Assembly (NCBI GenBank): GCA_905250075.1
Contig: CAJNOP010000041.1
Coordinates: forward strand, 1-64,000
Length of the DNA: 64,000 bases
DNA from: Rotaria sp. Silwood1
Lineage: Eukaryota > Rotifera > Eurotatoria > Philodinida > Philodinidae
Direction: 5' to 3'
Shown: piece by piece, positions 46,221 through 59,585 of the stretch
How the letters are laid out: each line of letters starts with the position of its first letter
Numbering within the stretch: the first letter of the stretch is position 1
The notes under the pieces: model-generated
Seen by the model: only the letters and a program-made list of their open reading frames with translations
Database searches by the model: none
Told to the model about the DNA's origin: nothing
Made by a program: the position numbers and the translations under genes

Positions 46221-49200
46221 ATGTATGCTTATGTTGAATTATCGAATGTTGCACGAACTGATTCTATAATTCAATCATTATCATGGATGCATTATTTGCC
46301 TACATTATCATCATCATTGAATGTTTCTAATGATGAAAATAATACAAATAATAATGATAATGATGATGATAATAATCGATCAATTCCATCATCGACAACA
46401 ACATCAATTCAACAATCAATTAATTTATATGATGGATGGTTAGCAACAGGTAATACAAATCATATTGTTAGTGTAACATATACATCAATAAGATCTGATG
46501 AAAATTTATCTATACCTGATCGTACAAATTTTAATTTACGTGCACATCGTACAGAAGTTCGTCTTGTTTCATGGAATGTACCATTTCAAAAATTAGCAAC
46601 TGTTGATGAAAAAGGTGTTATTTTTGTATGGGTTAAACATGATAATCGATGGTCATTAGAATTAATTAATGATCGTAGTCATCCTGTTATTGATATGGCA
46701 TGGTCACATGATGGACGTATGACTGTTATTTGTTATGAAGATGGTTTTGTTCTTGTTGGTTCTGTTACTGGACAACGTTATTGGTCAACAGTTGTGAATA
46801 CAGCACAAGCTAAAATTTCTGCTGTAACATGGATGCCTGATGTTTCACAGTAAGAGAAAAAAGAAACTAAAAAAACAAGACTTTATTTTGTTTTTAGTGT
46901 GATTCTTGGAACAACATCAGGAAATTTAATATTAATGGATCATCATGGTAATACAACTGATGGTTTTCAATTATCAACACAATCAATAACACAATTACTT
47001 TATTCATGTAATAAATTCTATCCCGGAGCACCTGACAATAGTAAATTAAATATAGAAAATTAATTTTGAATAATAATATTATTTTTATTTTATAGATGCA
47101 TTAAAATTTGTTAATGATGATTATATTCTTGCTTGTAGTCTTGATAATGGTCATATACTATTTCTTAATAATTATCAAGATCAATCACCAATAACTGTTG
47201 ATACTAAACTTCGAAGTAAATGACAAATTAAATATCAAAATATTTATTGTTTTCATTTTTATTTTAAATAGATATTAAAATGGATTGGTCATCAACTGGT
47301 GAAATTCTTGCTGTTGGAGGTCATACATGTTTAACTGATTCAATTTATAATAGTCAAATTATATTTTATACTCGTTGTGGAGAATTTTTACATCGTATTC
47401 ATATTCCTCAAACGGTTTGTAATTTAATTATAGAATAGTTTATTCATATAAGTATTATAATAGCAACAAAATTAAAGTATAAGATATTTAGCTTTATGAA
47501 TATTTGCGAAGACGGTGATTGATAGAAATGTGCTTGACAGATCATGCAGAAGGAAAAGAAATAATGATTAAAATATTTATTATTAGAACACATTATAACA
47601 TAAAACGAACAGATGTTACCAAAATCTTCTTGTTCATAATAAAAGAAAATCTATCATGTTTTATAGCATTAATCTGTAGACAATTTACAGTCCAAAGTTT
47701 TCAGTTTAATAAAAATCTCAGTTAATTAAGCATAGCATAAGAAATATCAAAGCGGAAAAAATGTAAATATGTTGATGAAGAATTCAAGATTTCTCTTCCG
47801 AAAACAGAGGCATAATTTATAATGAAGAACATTCGTAATTATCGTAATTAGACATAAACCAGATGGGGCCAACATCCGAGTCAAAACTTCATTAAGCACG
47901 ATACCTTTTATGATTGTGTAAAACTTGTATCGAATGTCATATTGTCACGACTTATCTATCCTACATAGATATGGGCAAGATGTTGTCACTTGTATATAAT
48001 CATAGTACTTAGTATTATACGCCATACTTGTCTATAGATTGAATAAAAAAATTTTTTTTTGTGTGTAGACACAAGCATTATCTGCATTATGTTGGGCACA
48101 TGGAAATGGTAAGCAATTGAAATAAGAACAACAAAAACAAAACTAATAATTTTAAATTTATTTCTAGAACGAATATTTGCTGCATGTGGTTCATATGTTT
48201 ATACAGTATGGATAATACATAAACCTCTCGCATCTATGTTAACATTATGTCAGATGAAAATAAAAGAATATCTATTAAATAATTCTTTACAAAATATTGA
48301 TAAATTATTTTTACCAAATAATCTTAAACAAAATCTTCAAAATTATTATCGTACAACAATAAAAGGTTTTTTACCTGAACAAAAAACTTTACGTTCATTT
48401 GTATGTAATCCATTAAAATCTCATCTACGTTTACAATGTACAATGAAACGTATTGATAATGAAACAGAAAATTCTACAACAATGCCAACAACAACAAATT
48501 TATCTGGAGCTACTTATGTTTTATATTTAGAATATCTTGGTGGTCTTATACCATTATTAACAGCTAAACGTATATCAAAAATTTGTCCAGATTTTATTAT
48601 ATTTGATCCACAAATGAAAACAAATCAATTAACATTATCATCATCATCATCATCAAAAATGTATTCACAAAAAAAACATTTATCTTCAGTTCAATCACGT
48701 TCGAATACATTTCATCATGTACCAACTATACAACAACAACAACAAATAAAATTATTAAATAATAATAATAATAATAATAATACTAATCGTTCAAGTTTAA
48801 TAACAAATAGAAATTCAATATATGTGGTTGATAATAATATTAATAATAATGGTGATGATTTAATAACAAATCGAAGTAGTTCCGGTTGTAGTTCAGATAA
48901 TGATTCTGAATTAGATGAAGAATTTAAACAATATGATGATATTAGAAATAATTTACATGAAAAGTCTTCAAAGAAAACAACAATGAAAAAAATTCTTAAA
49001 CATAAACATGTAAGATAAAACAGAAAAACAAAAAAAAAAAAACTTTTTAACCTTGATTTATCATTGACATATTCATGTAACAGATTGTCATAATAGTGAT
49101 GTATAGTCTAACATATGGTGAATGAAAACAACATTCTAGTTTCATTATTTTCTATGATATTAAAAAAACAAAGGTGTCGTCTAATAATTGAATTTGTTAA

Positions 49201-52200
49201 TAATGATTGCACTTCTAATAAATTGTTTTGTCAATTAAGTTAATAAAATTTATTATTTAATGTTAGATTTTTTTAATATAAATCAACGAACGAAAACTAC
49301 TACCTATAAATAGTATTATTATGTCTTCCGTTTCTATTACATATATGACATTATCACTAAAAGAAAACAAAAAACAATCTAAAATTAGATACTGTTCCAT
49401 TAAACGCAATTAATGTCTACGTAATTTTAACCTTGATTCGACCGTCTATAAGATGTCATAATCCTATTAGTCATATTAGGATGCTACCTAGGTGTATCTT
49501 TGAAATATTTGTTTTTATCTGGATGGTCGAATTAAATAAACGTAAATCTCGTCACCAAATTAGAGGATCTTTGTTTTTTTTCTATTATGTCCAAGCATTC
49601 AAATTTTCTAGAAACAATGAAAACGATTTCGGAAGAAATTTTTGAAGTCAAAACTCTTTAAACTAGACATATTTTGAGATAAATACACTAATTTAAGTTT
49701 TGATATTGCGAGAAAGCTCATTCATCGAGATTATCTATAGAATATTGAATATTAATTGTTTTGTTCATGAAATAGAGGATTAGAGTTAGCATTTATCGGA
49801 GACGTAATTTTTTTTTTCAATAGTTTTCTAGTTTCAATATTTTTCCTTTCGAATAACTTTTTATTACATCCGGTACATTGTCCCTTCAAAGGGAATATTC
49901 TATTATCGGAAAGGATTTACATCGAACGAGAGAATACTCAGATTTTATGAAGGTTTTTATCGATTGTATATCATTATTTAGATGTAATGAAGCAATTAGA
50001 ATTAGCTTCTTTTTTATGACGACGAAACAATAAAATGATAAATACTATTGAACTATAGAATCCCAAGAGATACAAATTCAAAAAGTTCGATAATGTAAAT
50101 AGACATTCAATCAGTAATACGTATCGCTTTTATTTTTTATATGAATTCTATTAATAATAAAAGTTTTTCGTTTGATTGATAATCGAATATGACGTTTCAA
50201 TTGAATTAAATGGTTACTAAATATTGTTTTAAAATGAATCTAGATAATTATAAATCTTAAAAGTAAATCGTAATGTTCTTCATCGTTAGAAAACAATGGA
50301 AATACAGAGAGTCAGAAATCTTACGTTTGAATTTTCTTTCTTTTTTTTTGTAGAATAACAAATTATGTACAATAGCGGCAAATATTTGGGGCACACGTTT
50401 TAAATTCTATGGACATTCAAATTGTTTACCAGAAATGTTAGGAAGTGTTACATATAAAACTTCATTTTTACATTTACAACCACGACAAATGACTGTTACT
50501 GTTGCTAATACTTATAATACTCGAAAACAAAAACAATCTTCTGATGAAAATAAAAATAAAAAATTAATTAATCCAATTGTTCGTAAAACAAAACAACAAA
50601 TACGTAATAAAGTTGATGAAGAAGATGACGATGAAACATTAATAGGTTAACTTTCAGTTTCACTTTTTATCTATTTTTTTTTTAATAAATATTTTCTTTT
50701 TTTTCTTTCGTTTTTTAGCTCTTTCATCATCAAAATTAAATATAGCTGCAAATATTCCAATAGCACCAATGTCTCCTCAATTACAAAATACACATTCATC
50801 TGTACTTCGATCACAACAACAACAACAACCTTCCTTATCTATAAATGAATCAAATTGTTCAACTCATGTGAAAAAATCTACACATACATCATCTAATTTA
50901 TCAGCACATCGTTCACAATATACATCAATGGCTACAACTTCCATGACAAATAATTATCATCGTCATCCACAAACAAATGCTGATTCATCAACAGCTAATT
51001 CTTCATCAACATCACCAATTAATTTAAGTCGTTCAACATCACCAGCAGCATCCATAGCAAATTTTATCCGTCCTATATCACCTCCTTGTATTCAAGTTAA
51101 AGAACCATTATCACCAAAATTTACTCGAACATGTTCGAGTACTATAACAAATAATTCAACACATTATCGTCATCGTTCACCACCAATAATTGTTCCATCA
51201 ATAGCAAGTAATATTGATGCATCCACAGCTAGTGCAACAACAACATTACTTATTGATGATTCATCCGGTTATGATAGTAGTGAAAATCAGAATAATCAAA
51301 CAACTACGGCAGTTTCTGCTCCTATTCCAAATTGTTCAATTATTTCAACTGTACCCGAAAGTTGTTTTGAACCAGAAACTTATCGAAATTTATATTCATT
51401 TAATAGTAAACAACAAAAAAAATTAAGTTTAAGTGATCCAGCATTAAATCAAACAACAAAACTCTCATATAATTGTGAACAACAACAAACAACAGCAACA
51501 AGAACAACAACAGATAATTCATATTTATCTGCAACATCTTTACCAAGAGAATTATCAAATGAAGAGCATGATATTCATACAGACAATGAAAGTGAAAAGT
51601 TAAATTCATATGAAGATAGTTCACTGAAAGAAAAACTAAAAACTAACAGAAGTACTTCTCGTAAAGTGAGTATAATTCGAAATATAGATTGTGGGACTAC
51701 AAGAAAAAATTTATCGAGATCACGAGAAAGTGAAGTTGCAGAGACTGAGACTAAGAGAGAAAAGTTGTCTCAAGCAGGACTTAAGATTAGAAATCAATAA
51801 TCTATGGTTTTAAGTAATTCATCTTATAAATCATATCAATCAGAACATAATTCAAGAGAGATGACCTAAAAGAGTGCTAGTCGTTGACTAAAATAAATAA
51901 ATAAAAAAATGTTTAGTGAAAGATTTTTTAAAATTTGGTATGGATAAATTTTAGAATATAGTTTTCTCTATCCCAGAATAATCATATAAACTTGATCGCG
52001 CATCTTTCTAATCCAAAATGATCTAATTTTTGATATTTATTAAAATAATTTAAATTTGAATTGTAGCGATATTCAAGTTCTCGGCATCGGATGATGACAT
52101 GTACAAGTGGAACACATGATTCATTAACAAGATTATCACCGTCTTCAGAATTAGATCAATTAATAAATCGTACGGATAATCAAAATGATCCATCATTCTA

Positions 52201-52558
52201 TGTGATGCAAAATCGACCACCGTAAGATTTTAAAAAGTTTTCTAAAACTCATTTGTATGCTATAATTGTTTTAAGTTTATGGAACGAACAATCACAAGTA
52301 TATCAATTAGATTTTGGTGGTCGTGTCACACTTGAATCAGCAAAAAATTTTCAAATTGAATTTAAAGGAAAACAGGTTATTTATCATTGTTGTTTTTTTT
52401 TTGACAAAGATTTTATTCTAAATAAAAATTATTCAATTTAGGTTATTCAATTTGGTCGTATTGAAAATAATTGTTATACACTTGATTTTGAATGGCCGTT
52501 TTCACCTCTACAAGCATTTGCTGTTGCTCTTGCAAATATAACTCAACGACTTAAATAA
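46221..52558 (+). CDS. TULP4: Tubby-like protein 4 (WD40 + SOCS-like + tubby superfamily)
   Basis: Large scaffold, thought to be a substrate receptor of cullin-RING ubiquitin ligases. Eleven exons: 46221-46849, 46898-47040, 47096-47215, 47272-47414, 48069-48108, 48168-49009, 50354-50645, 50719-51665, 52067-52221, 52276-52375 and 52442-52558, in phase, 1175 residues (human about 1540). The N-terminal WD40 repeats carry FNLRAHRTEVRLVSWN and DGFVLVGSVTGQRYWS. A tract near RLQCTMKRIDNE and YVLYLEYLGGLIPLL begins the tubby-like part, which continues with WGTRFKFYG and YKTSFLHLQPRQMT. A long low-complexity Ser/Thr/Gln/Asn insert follows, and the domain finishes with LWNEQSQVYQLDFGGRVT, ESAKNFQIEF and ALANITQRLK. 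The tubby fold is thus split by disordered sequence, as in vertebrate TULP4. Introns of 654 and 1344 bp interrupt it. The donor at 51666 (gtgagt) must be used; otherwise the frame stops at 51800. Confidence 0.95.
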
Positions 52559-52793
52559 GCTCTTACATCTGTGGTTAATCATTAGTTTTTTATACAAAAT
52601 TTTTTTTGTTCTTTTTCTTTGGTTCCGTTCGATGAATGATCGTATCCTTTACGTCTATTATTGTTTTTCTTTGTCATCTAATTTTATCTGTGCATGTATT
52701 TGTCATTGTTCTTTACTTCTTTTTTCGTTTGTGTTCGTTCGTTATTTGCCAGTATATGTATATTTGAAAAAGAAAACAAAAGAAAATAACTTT

Positions 52794-52795
52794 AG
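52794..52795 (+). promoter_or_regulatory. Splice acceptor-like AG 19 nt upstream of the prenylcysteine oxidase start
   Basis: aactttag lies between the TULP4 stop (52558) and the ATG at 52815. The 256-bp gap and this site would fit downstream processing of a shared transcript. Confidence 0.35.
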
Positions 52796-52814
52796 AATAA
52801 GAAAATATATCTTT

Positions 52815-55800
52815 ATGGCAGACAGTATCAACATAATTTGCAGATATAATATGATAATACGTATCGGTTATATTCTATTAATCATTTGTATATTTGTACA
52901 ATGTGATCAGGATGCACAAGCTAAAACACATATTGGTAAGCTTAATAAGATGAATAAGGTAACAAATATTTCTTTTTCTGATTTAGCCATTGTTGGTGCT
53001 GGAGTTGGAGGTATATCAGCAGCTTACTGGTTAAAATATTATTTAAATGATTCTGTTGCAATAACGATTTATGAATCAGATCAAGTTTGTTTATCATTAT
53101 TTTTTAGAAGTTCGTTATTTATACCAAGTATGTTTAGGTTGGAGGTCGATTGAAAACTGTAAATATTGATGAAAATGAATATGAAGCTGGTGGATCAATT
53201 ATACATGATAAAAATTTATATATGAAACGATTTACTGATGAATTAGGTAAGATCATTGACTTGTGTAAGTTGAGAAAGAAATCTAGCAAAACAAATAGTT
53301 TTAATATAAATTGGTTTTTTATAAGATCAAAATAGAACGAACAAACAGGTTAACCTTTCGTTGAGATTTTTTATAAAATAATATCATAAGTAATGCATTT
53401 ATCTATGTTACCGATACACTGTGTTAGTATAAATATGGACAATGAGTCACTAAAAGAGTCATAGCCCAATATCTTTTCGACAACTATGAATAGCTTAGGC
53501 CAGCCTGATACAGAGTTCTTGCTTTTCCCATGCACACTAACTGACCATAAGAGCAGATGTGTGTAATAATCTAGCCAGCATGTCACCGAACGGGTAATTC
53601 GAGACAAGTGGTTGTTATTAACTTGTTTAGAATCACTCTATGGCTGATGGTATTGAAGTTTGCACACAGCACCTTAAGAATATGTGTCGAAGTAGGTAGC
53701 TGGTCAGCCATGGTAGCCACTGACTAGAGGTATGCAGGATCAATCCAGCCGGCTCCACTAGTTAGGATCAGGGTAAGAAAATTTTTCTTAGTCAAGATAC
53801 AAAAAAGCTTACATTGTACATATTTAACGCTGATTACACCGACATCAGTATTCACTGAATACTAATCCACTGGAGCTAGCATTTCAGTATTTTCACCGAA
53901 ATTGCACAACTCTGAGTGTGTTGTTTTTGTAGCGGTATGTTCTAGTGCTTCAGTGAACACTGGTGCCAGTGTGTACTAACCGAATTGAGTCGATGGTTAG
54001 TAAACTGAAACAGCACACTTCTAATCTATACAATTACAATGAAATAATGATAACTAATATGAATAAACAGAAATTTATAGAAATAAGTATTATTCTTTTC
54101 TTGTTATGTGACGAGAAAATTATCGAAACGTACATTGATATTTTGCAATATTTAGGCTTAAAACGACTTAATGTACCAAGTGCACTTAAATATATAATGA
54201 CTGATGATGGTTCTCAAACATTATTTTCTACTTTATCCCGTTATATTCCGAATATATTTCTTATTCTATGGCGATATGGTGTTGATGCATTGCATTTAAA
54301 ATTTTGGCTCGATAAAAAATTATCAAATTTTGCTCGGTAAATCGCTTTCTTTTTTCTTTCAGCAATGAATTAATATAAGTTGTTTTTAGGATATATGATT
54401 ATCAAGAAAATGGTCGAACATTTAATACAATTGAAGAATTTTTACAAATGCTTGATCAAGATTTTTATGCAGCAACACGCGTTTCATTTCGAAAATTTTT
54501 ATTTGAAAAAGGTTTTCATAAAAAATTTATTAATGAAATTGCACAAATGGCAACTCTAGTTAATTATGATCAATCAGTTGATACAATAAATGCTTTTCCT
54601 GGTAAGATCTTAAAGAAAAAAGAAAAAAAAAAACTAATAATTTATTTTTATCACTTATCTTATTGATAAGATTTCACGTATCAGTTATTAATCATTATTT
54701 TTTCTTTAATTATGCATGATTTTTTTCTTACTACTGATGTTTCTGTATATATCTATTTGATAAATGATATCATCTTCACATAATTATCGACCTTCACATC
54801 CTACATATGTGGCAACAACAATAATATTATTGTTTTTGGTTAATATATTACTAAGTTTGAGATGACAAGGACTTTATTAATGATTAGTATGAGTCTTAAT
54901 TGATTGTTTATCAGATATATGAGCGAAAATGGGCTATGCGTGAACGAGTCTTTTTTTTCGATTTCTGCAGTGCTCTTAGAGTTGCTAGTCCGATTTATTT
55001 TCTTCTATTTGAGAAAAACCATCATTGCCAAACATTAACTTGTGTTAACATCACATTTCATGGAACGTGGGTTAACCTTCAACGAGAAAAAAAATAATAG
55101 CTCTTTTAAAGGTGATAATTATTAAGAAAATAATAGTTGTGAAATTGATGTACAACTTGATGAATGAACATGTCTAATTTTTATTGATCAAGATTTGTTT
55201 GTTTTTCTTTTAATGAATAAACAATTCAGAAGTCTTTGAATGAATCTCGAGACCTATCTCGTACAAAAATAATATTGAATCGACTTTGATTTGAACGAGT
55301 AAAATTTCGAGATTATATATATATAAAACAAAATAGAACTATTATTATCATTTGCCCATTTTTAAATATCGCTTCCGCAGGATACTCTATGGCCATCTTC
55401 AATTTAATCTTGATTCTTTTTAAGGATTACTTTTTCTTTTATGAATATATCTAACCTAAACTTATGACGGAAAAGCTCTAGAATTTCAAAATAAACTCCA
55501 AATCATAGATTAAATCTAGAATGAAATTTTCAACAAGATCTAACTCCAAAAAATGGTTTTTTAGAGATCATTTATTGTTCTTGAATGAAATTTTTTATTT
55601 TCCTATCATTTGACGATTTTCAGAAAAGATTTGTAATGTTAAGAATTGATTTTCGAACATTTTTGATTTAATAACAAGAGAATTTTTTGTTTCCATATTC
55701 GTGCTCACTCACGCCTGAAAAATCTTTTACAAAACGTACCATTTATTTTTCAAAAATAATGTTGGAACTTGCAAGATTCGTAAATGAAAATGCACTCAGT

Positions 55801-57494
55801 AAAATTCTGATCTTGTACTGTGTCACATCGCTAACGTTGGTTTTTGTAAAAATACATCAGCAGAACCAAAATCTATAGGACGGAGTTCAGCATATCTAAA
55901 GTAACTCAACACATATCTTCTTCATTAAAATCAACTAAAAGAAATTCTCGAGCCTAGATATACAAGTGTTTTCATATGGTCATTTTTGAATTATTGATTA
56001 TATTTTATGGTAGACTTAAATCGAAATAATTTTTGAAATGAAGTTTATTGTTTCTATTAAATGAAACATCTTATAACTACTCATTGGAAGGAAGAACACT
56101 CCTTGTTTTAAGCCACTTTGAAATATAGGGTGCTGCTTAGCGGCAAATTCCATAGCGATACGCACTAATTAAACATAACAACAGATGTGTGTTACAATGT
56201 AGTGAACCTGCCATCAGACGCGTGAACTAAGACAAATAGCTTGTAGTGACTTATCCACGGTCATTTCATCATGACGAGTGACACTGAAATTTGTTCACAG
56301 TACCTTGAGCATACTTATTAAACAATGTAGACACTCACTTATGTGGAATTTTGTTGATTCAACGCTAGGAATCATGTTAAAATGCTTTTCTTGGACATAA
56401 CCATGATTTACTAATAATAAACAATTGATTGATGTTGAAATAACAAAATTAATATATTGTCTGTTCAAGTTTTTGTCATATATCAAAATACTTTGATGAA
56501 AATGATTTTCTTCACTCATCATAAATGAAATAGTGTAAAAGTTTATACTTATTGAATTCTAAATTTAGTTTATTTTTCAAATAATATCTTCCTCAATAAT
56601 CATCTTAACAATTATCTATTTTTTTTTATCTATTCATAGAAAACTAAGGATCAGTAAATTTTATTTTTTCTAATAAAAAATATTTTAGGTCTTGTATCAT
56701 TAATGGCCTCTGCTTCAACACTTTGGCATGTAGAAGGTGGTAATTATCTTGTTCCTAAGAAAATTCTTGAACATCTATTAAAACAATCCGATGTTCAATT
56801 TGTCAAGGGACATGTTAAAAGTGTTACAGAAGTTCATCGTATTGATATAGATGATCAAGGTGGTAATGTTCGTCTTTCTTATCAACCAACTAATAGTCAA
56901 CTTGTACATGCTGTTGATTATGATAATGTTATCATCGCTTTTCCACTTCATCGTGATAATATAAATGATTTTGTTTTACAAGCAACCGATCATTTTAATC
57001 AACATGACTATCGTATGCAATCCACACATGCAAATTTTCTTCATGGAAAACTTAATTGTCAACAATATAATTTAACAAAAAGTGAATGTGAAAGATTAAA
57101 AGCTATTTTTTATACAAATCCATCATTACCATATCGTTGTGTTGCTCAACAACAAACTGTTAATGAAAATGAAAAACAATATAAAAAAACAGACAAATCT
57201 GTATATAAAATATTCTCACCAGATAAACTATCTTTATCAGATTATAAACAAATATTTGATAATGATAATTTTCAACTTATTCAAGATATACCTTGGTTAG
57301 CTTATCCAAAATATGAATATCCACAAAAAATGCCACCTATACAAATAAATAAAAATATTTTTTATCTTAATGCAATGGAATGGAGTTCATCGTGTTTGGA
57401 AATTGAAGTGATTAGTGCAAGAAATATTGCTATGCTTCTTACGAAAAAAATTGGAGTTGACCTTAAACGAAGTGATAAACATGTTGAATTTTGA
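52815..57494 (+). CDS. PCYOX1: Prenylcysteine oxidase-like flavoprotein
   Basis: FAD-dependent lysosomal or secreted oxidase that cleaves prenylcysteines released from degraded prenylated proteins. Five exons (52815-53084, 53138-53246, 54156-54336, 54390-54601, 56689-57494) in phase give 525 residues (human about 505). A hydrophobic signal segment ([17 protein letters not shown]) spans about residues 13-29; the ATG at 52851 is an alternative start. The FAD Rossmann motif is [14 protein letters not shown], followed by GGRLKTV and the glycine-rich EAGGSI. Later hallmarks are [13 protein letters not shown] and [14 protein letters not shown] near the C-terminus. Introns 2 and 4 are 909 and 2087 bp and each holds a copy of a dispersed repeat. 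CCDC174 starts 101 bp downstream. PCYOX1 and PCYOX1L cannot be separated by eye. Confidence 0.9.
53512..53712 (+). repeat. Dispersed repeat, copy 2 (prenylcysteine oxidase intron 2)
   Basis: Matches copy 3 over gcagatgtgtgt, the region around gagacaa and atggctgatg to cagcaccttaagaatat. The neighbouring GC-richer sequence to about 53965 may be part of the same insertion. Confidence 0.6.
56117..56342 (+). repeat. Dispersed repeat, copy 3 (prenylcysteine oxidase intron 4)
   Basis: Resembles copy 1 from its left end (atagggtgctgcttagcggc against tataggatactatttaacag) through to tagacactca (copy 1: tagtcactca). Diverged, roughly 70-80 percent in the best tracts by eye. Confidence 0.6.
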
Positions 57495-57574
57495 TACGTT
57501 CTTTTTTTTTATACATTCCTTCCTTTTTCTACTTGAAATAAAGGTCAAAGCAATTAATTGATTTTTGTAATTCT

Positions 57575-57576
57575 AG
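57575..57576 (+). promoter_or_regulatory. Splice acceptor-like AG 18 nt upstream of the CCDC174 start
   Basis: tttttgtaattctag lies in the 100-bp gap after the upstream stop codon. This is too short for an ordinary promoter plus leader, which makes operon-type trans-splicing plausible. Confidence 0.5.
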
Positions 57577-57594
57577 ATAAAAAAAGAAAATCTA

Positions 57595-59585
57595 ATGAAT
57601 CCAGAAGAGAAAAAAACTTTTGATAATACATCAAGTTCTTATTTATCATTAAAAGCTGAATTATTACGTAAAAAACAAGATATTCAACGAGCATCATCAG
57701 CATCTATATCTTCCACAGCTATACTTGATAATTTACAATCTACATCAAGTTCATTAAAACTTAAAGCAAAACCAGACTTAGATATTGAAGTTGTTAATCC
57801 ATCAAAAAAGAAAAAGAAAAATGAAGAAATTATTCCTCCTCCATCATCATCTTCAACTTTATCTCGTGACGATGATATAGCTTTTGCTAAATCACGTGCA
57901 ATTCTTGAAGCAAAATCAAAATTATATGATGAAATAATGTCCAATAGTGAAATGAAATTATTAGCGGAAGATGATGGTGATGATGATAATGATAAATCAT
58001 TTCTTGTTGATTTTGAACGAAAAATTTATGAAACAAATCAAAATAATAATAAAATTGAATATACAGATTCATTTGGACGTACACGTTTAGTTACATCAGA
58101 TGAATATGAACAACTTAAAGCATCGGATAAGAAAAAATCTTATGATAGAATTCAATCAAATACAACTGAAAATGAAATTGATCGTGTTGAACGTTTACAT
58201 CGTGAACAAATGCGTAGTAAATGGGAATCAGACATGGAAGCAATAAGAAATAAAACTCATTTACATTATCAAGATGTTTTATTTGATGAAAAACGTGAAC
58301 ATGGTGTTGGTTATTATAATTTTTCTACAGATGATAAACAACGTGCTGAACAAATGGAAACATTAAATGAATTAAGAACAAGTACAAAAATTGAACAAAC
58401 AAAATTTATGCAAGAAAAAGAAAAACGACAATTAAATATGGCTGAACGTTTAAATAAAATACGATTAAGAAAAGCGAAAGAAATGGGTATCAATTTACCA
58501 GAAAATAATCTAAATAATAATGAAACAATATTAGAATGTACAGAAAAATCACAAATAGAATCAGATATTAAAGTAAATTATCAAGTGTTTCTACGAATAC
58601 ATTACCACGATGTCAAAGATGACGTTTTTCTTCTTTATTAAGAATAGAACTCTTATAGATTGTTTATATCAATCATGAGCAATTGTTTATGTTCTATCTA
58701 AAGTTAAAGTCGAAATTCATGAAATACAAAACAAAGATTTCGAAATTAGTGAAAAATTCGTGCTTTTTAGTTCTTTATCCTACTGACTCAAATTGATTTT
58801 GAAACCTAGGTTTTGTATTAGACAAAATCTAAGAATAGGTTCGGAAGGAGCATTCAGAACTAAAAACAATGGACATGAAGAATTGCTGAAAGTTCGGTAA
58901 CTCTCAATATTGTCCATGTGTTTTTTTTTTGAGTCGGGATAGACCAATTCCTTGAATTTCTATTCCTAGTTTAGTATATTTCCAGTATAAAGAATTACTG
59001 CACTATTAGCGACTTTTCATAGCAGCTGTGTTCAGCTCAAAAAGTGAATTTTTGACCAATTGTCTATGTCAGGTATATCGACTACAGGTTCGGAGAGAGC
59101 AAAAATATTATCATGGTAGATATAGATAATGCACAGTAACTACAATTTAAATCAGAAGAAAATGTCATGTTTGGCATAATATTCTAGGCATCGGTGCATC
59201 TCTAAATGTTTCTGAATTCTTTCTGATAAATAATTTTATATTCAAAGGAATTGCCGAATGCTACGATTAATACAAAAGAAAAAATTGACAAATCAGTATC
59301 TATTGAAACGAATGAAGAAAAACCAACAGGATCAACCCATTCAAACATCATACAGTCAACAAAATTACAAATATCGGAACAGGTTTATCCTTTTAGCAAA
59401 CTTTTGAGATTTAATCTTATCTTATATTTTTTTTTCAGACGTTGCAAACGACTCCTACTCAACATCAACAACTATCGCTTCAAAACAATAATCCAACATT
59501 ACAAAAATCAAATTCATCTTTTGCTTACCCATTTCCTGTCATGCGAGCTAGTAACACTTCATCATCAATATCTAATAAACATTAA
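57595..59585 (+). CDS. CCDC174: Coiled-coil domain-containing protein 174
   Basis: Nuclear coiled-coil protein; the vertebrate form associates with the exon junction complex. Three exons (57595-58572, 59248-59382, 59439-59585) in phase give 419 residues (human about 467). Recognisable tracts: LSLKAELLRKKQDIQ at the N-terminus, FAKSRAILEAKSKLYDEI, FLVDFERKIYE, YTDSFGRTRLVTSDE, and HYQDVLFDEKREHGVGYYNF, followed by a basic coiled coil (RLNKIRLRKAKEMG). Stretches of Lys suggest nuclear targeting. The C-terminal 90 residues are Ser/Thr/Asn-rich and lack the conserved Trp-Asp-Arg-Gly-Lys-type block of vertebrates, so the last two exons are less certain than the first. Confidence 0.85.

Noticed and set aside
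51666..51800. TULP4 ending at the TAG/TAA near 51800
   Set aside because: A strong donor gtgagt at 51666 and the conserved tubby C-terminal exons downstream show this is intron sequence.
52632..52814. Upstream in-frame ATG for the prenylcysteine oxidase
   Set aside because: Lies before the acceptor-like AG at 52794-52795 and only 74 bp after the TULP4 stop; the extension is low complexity.
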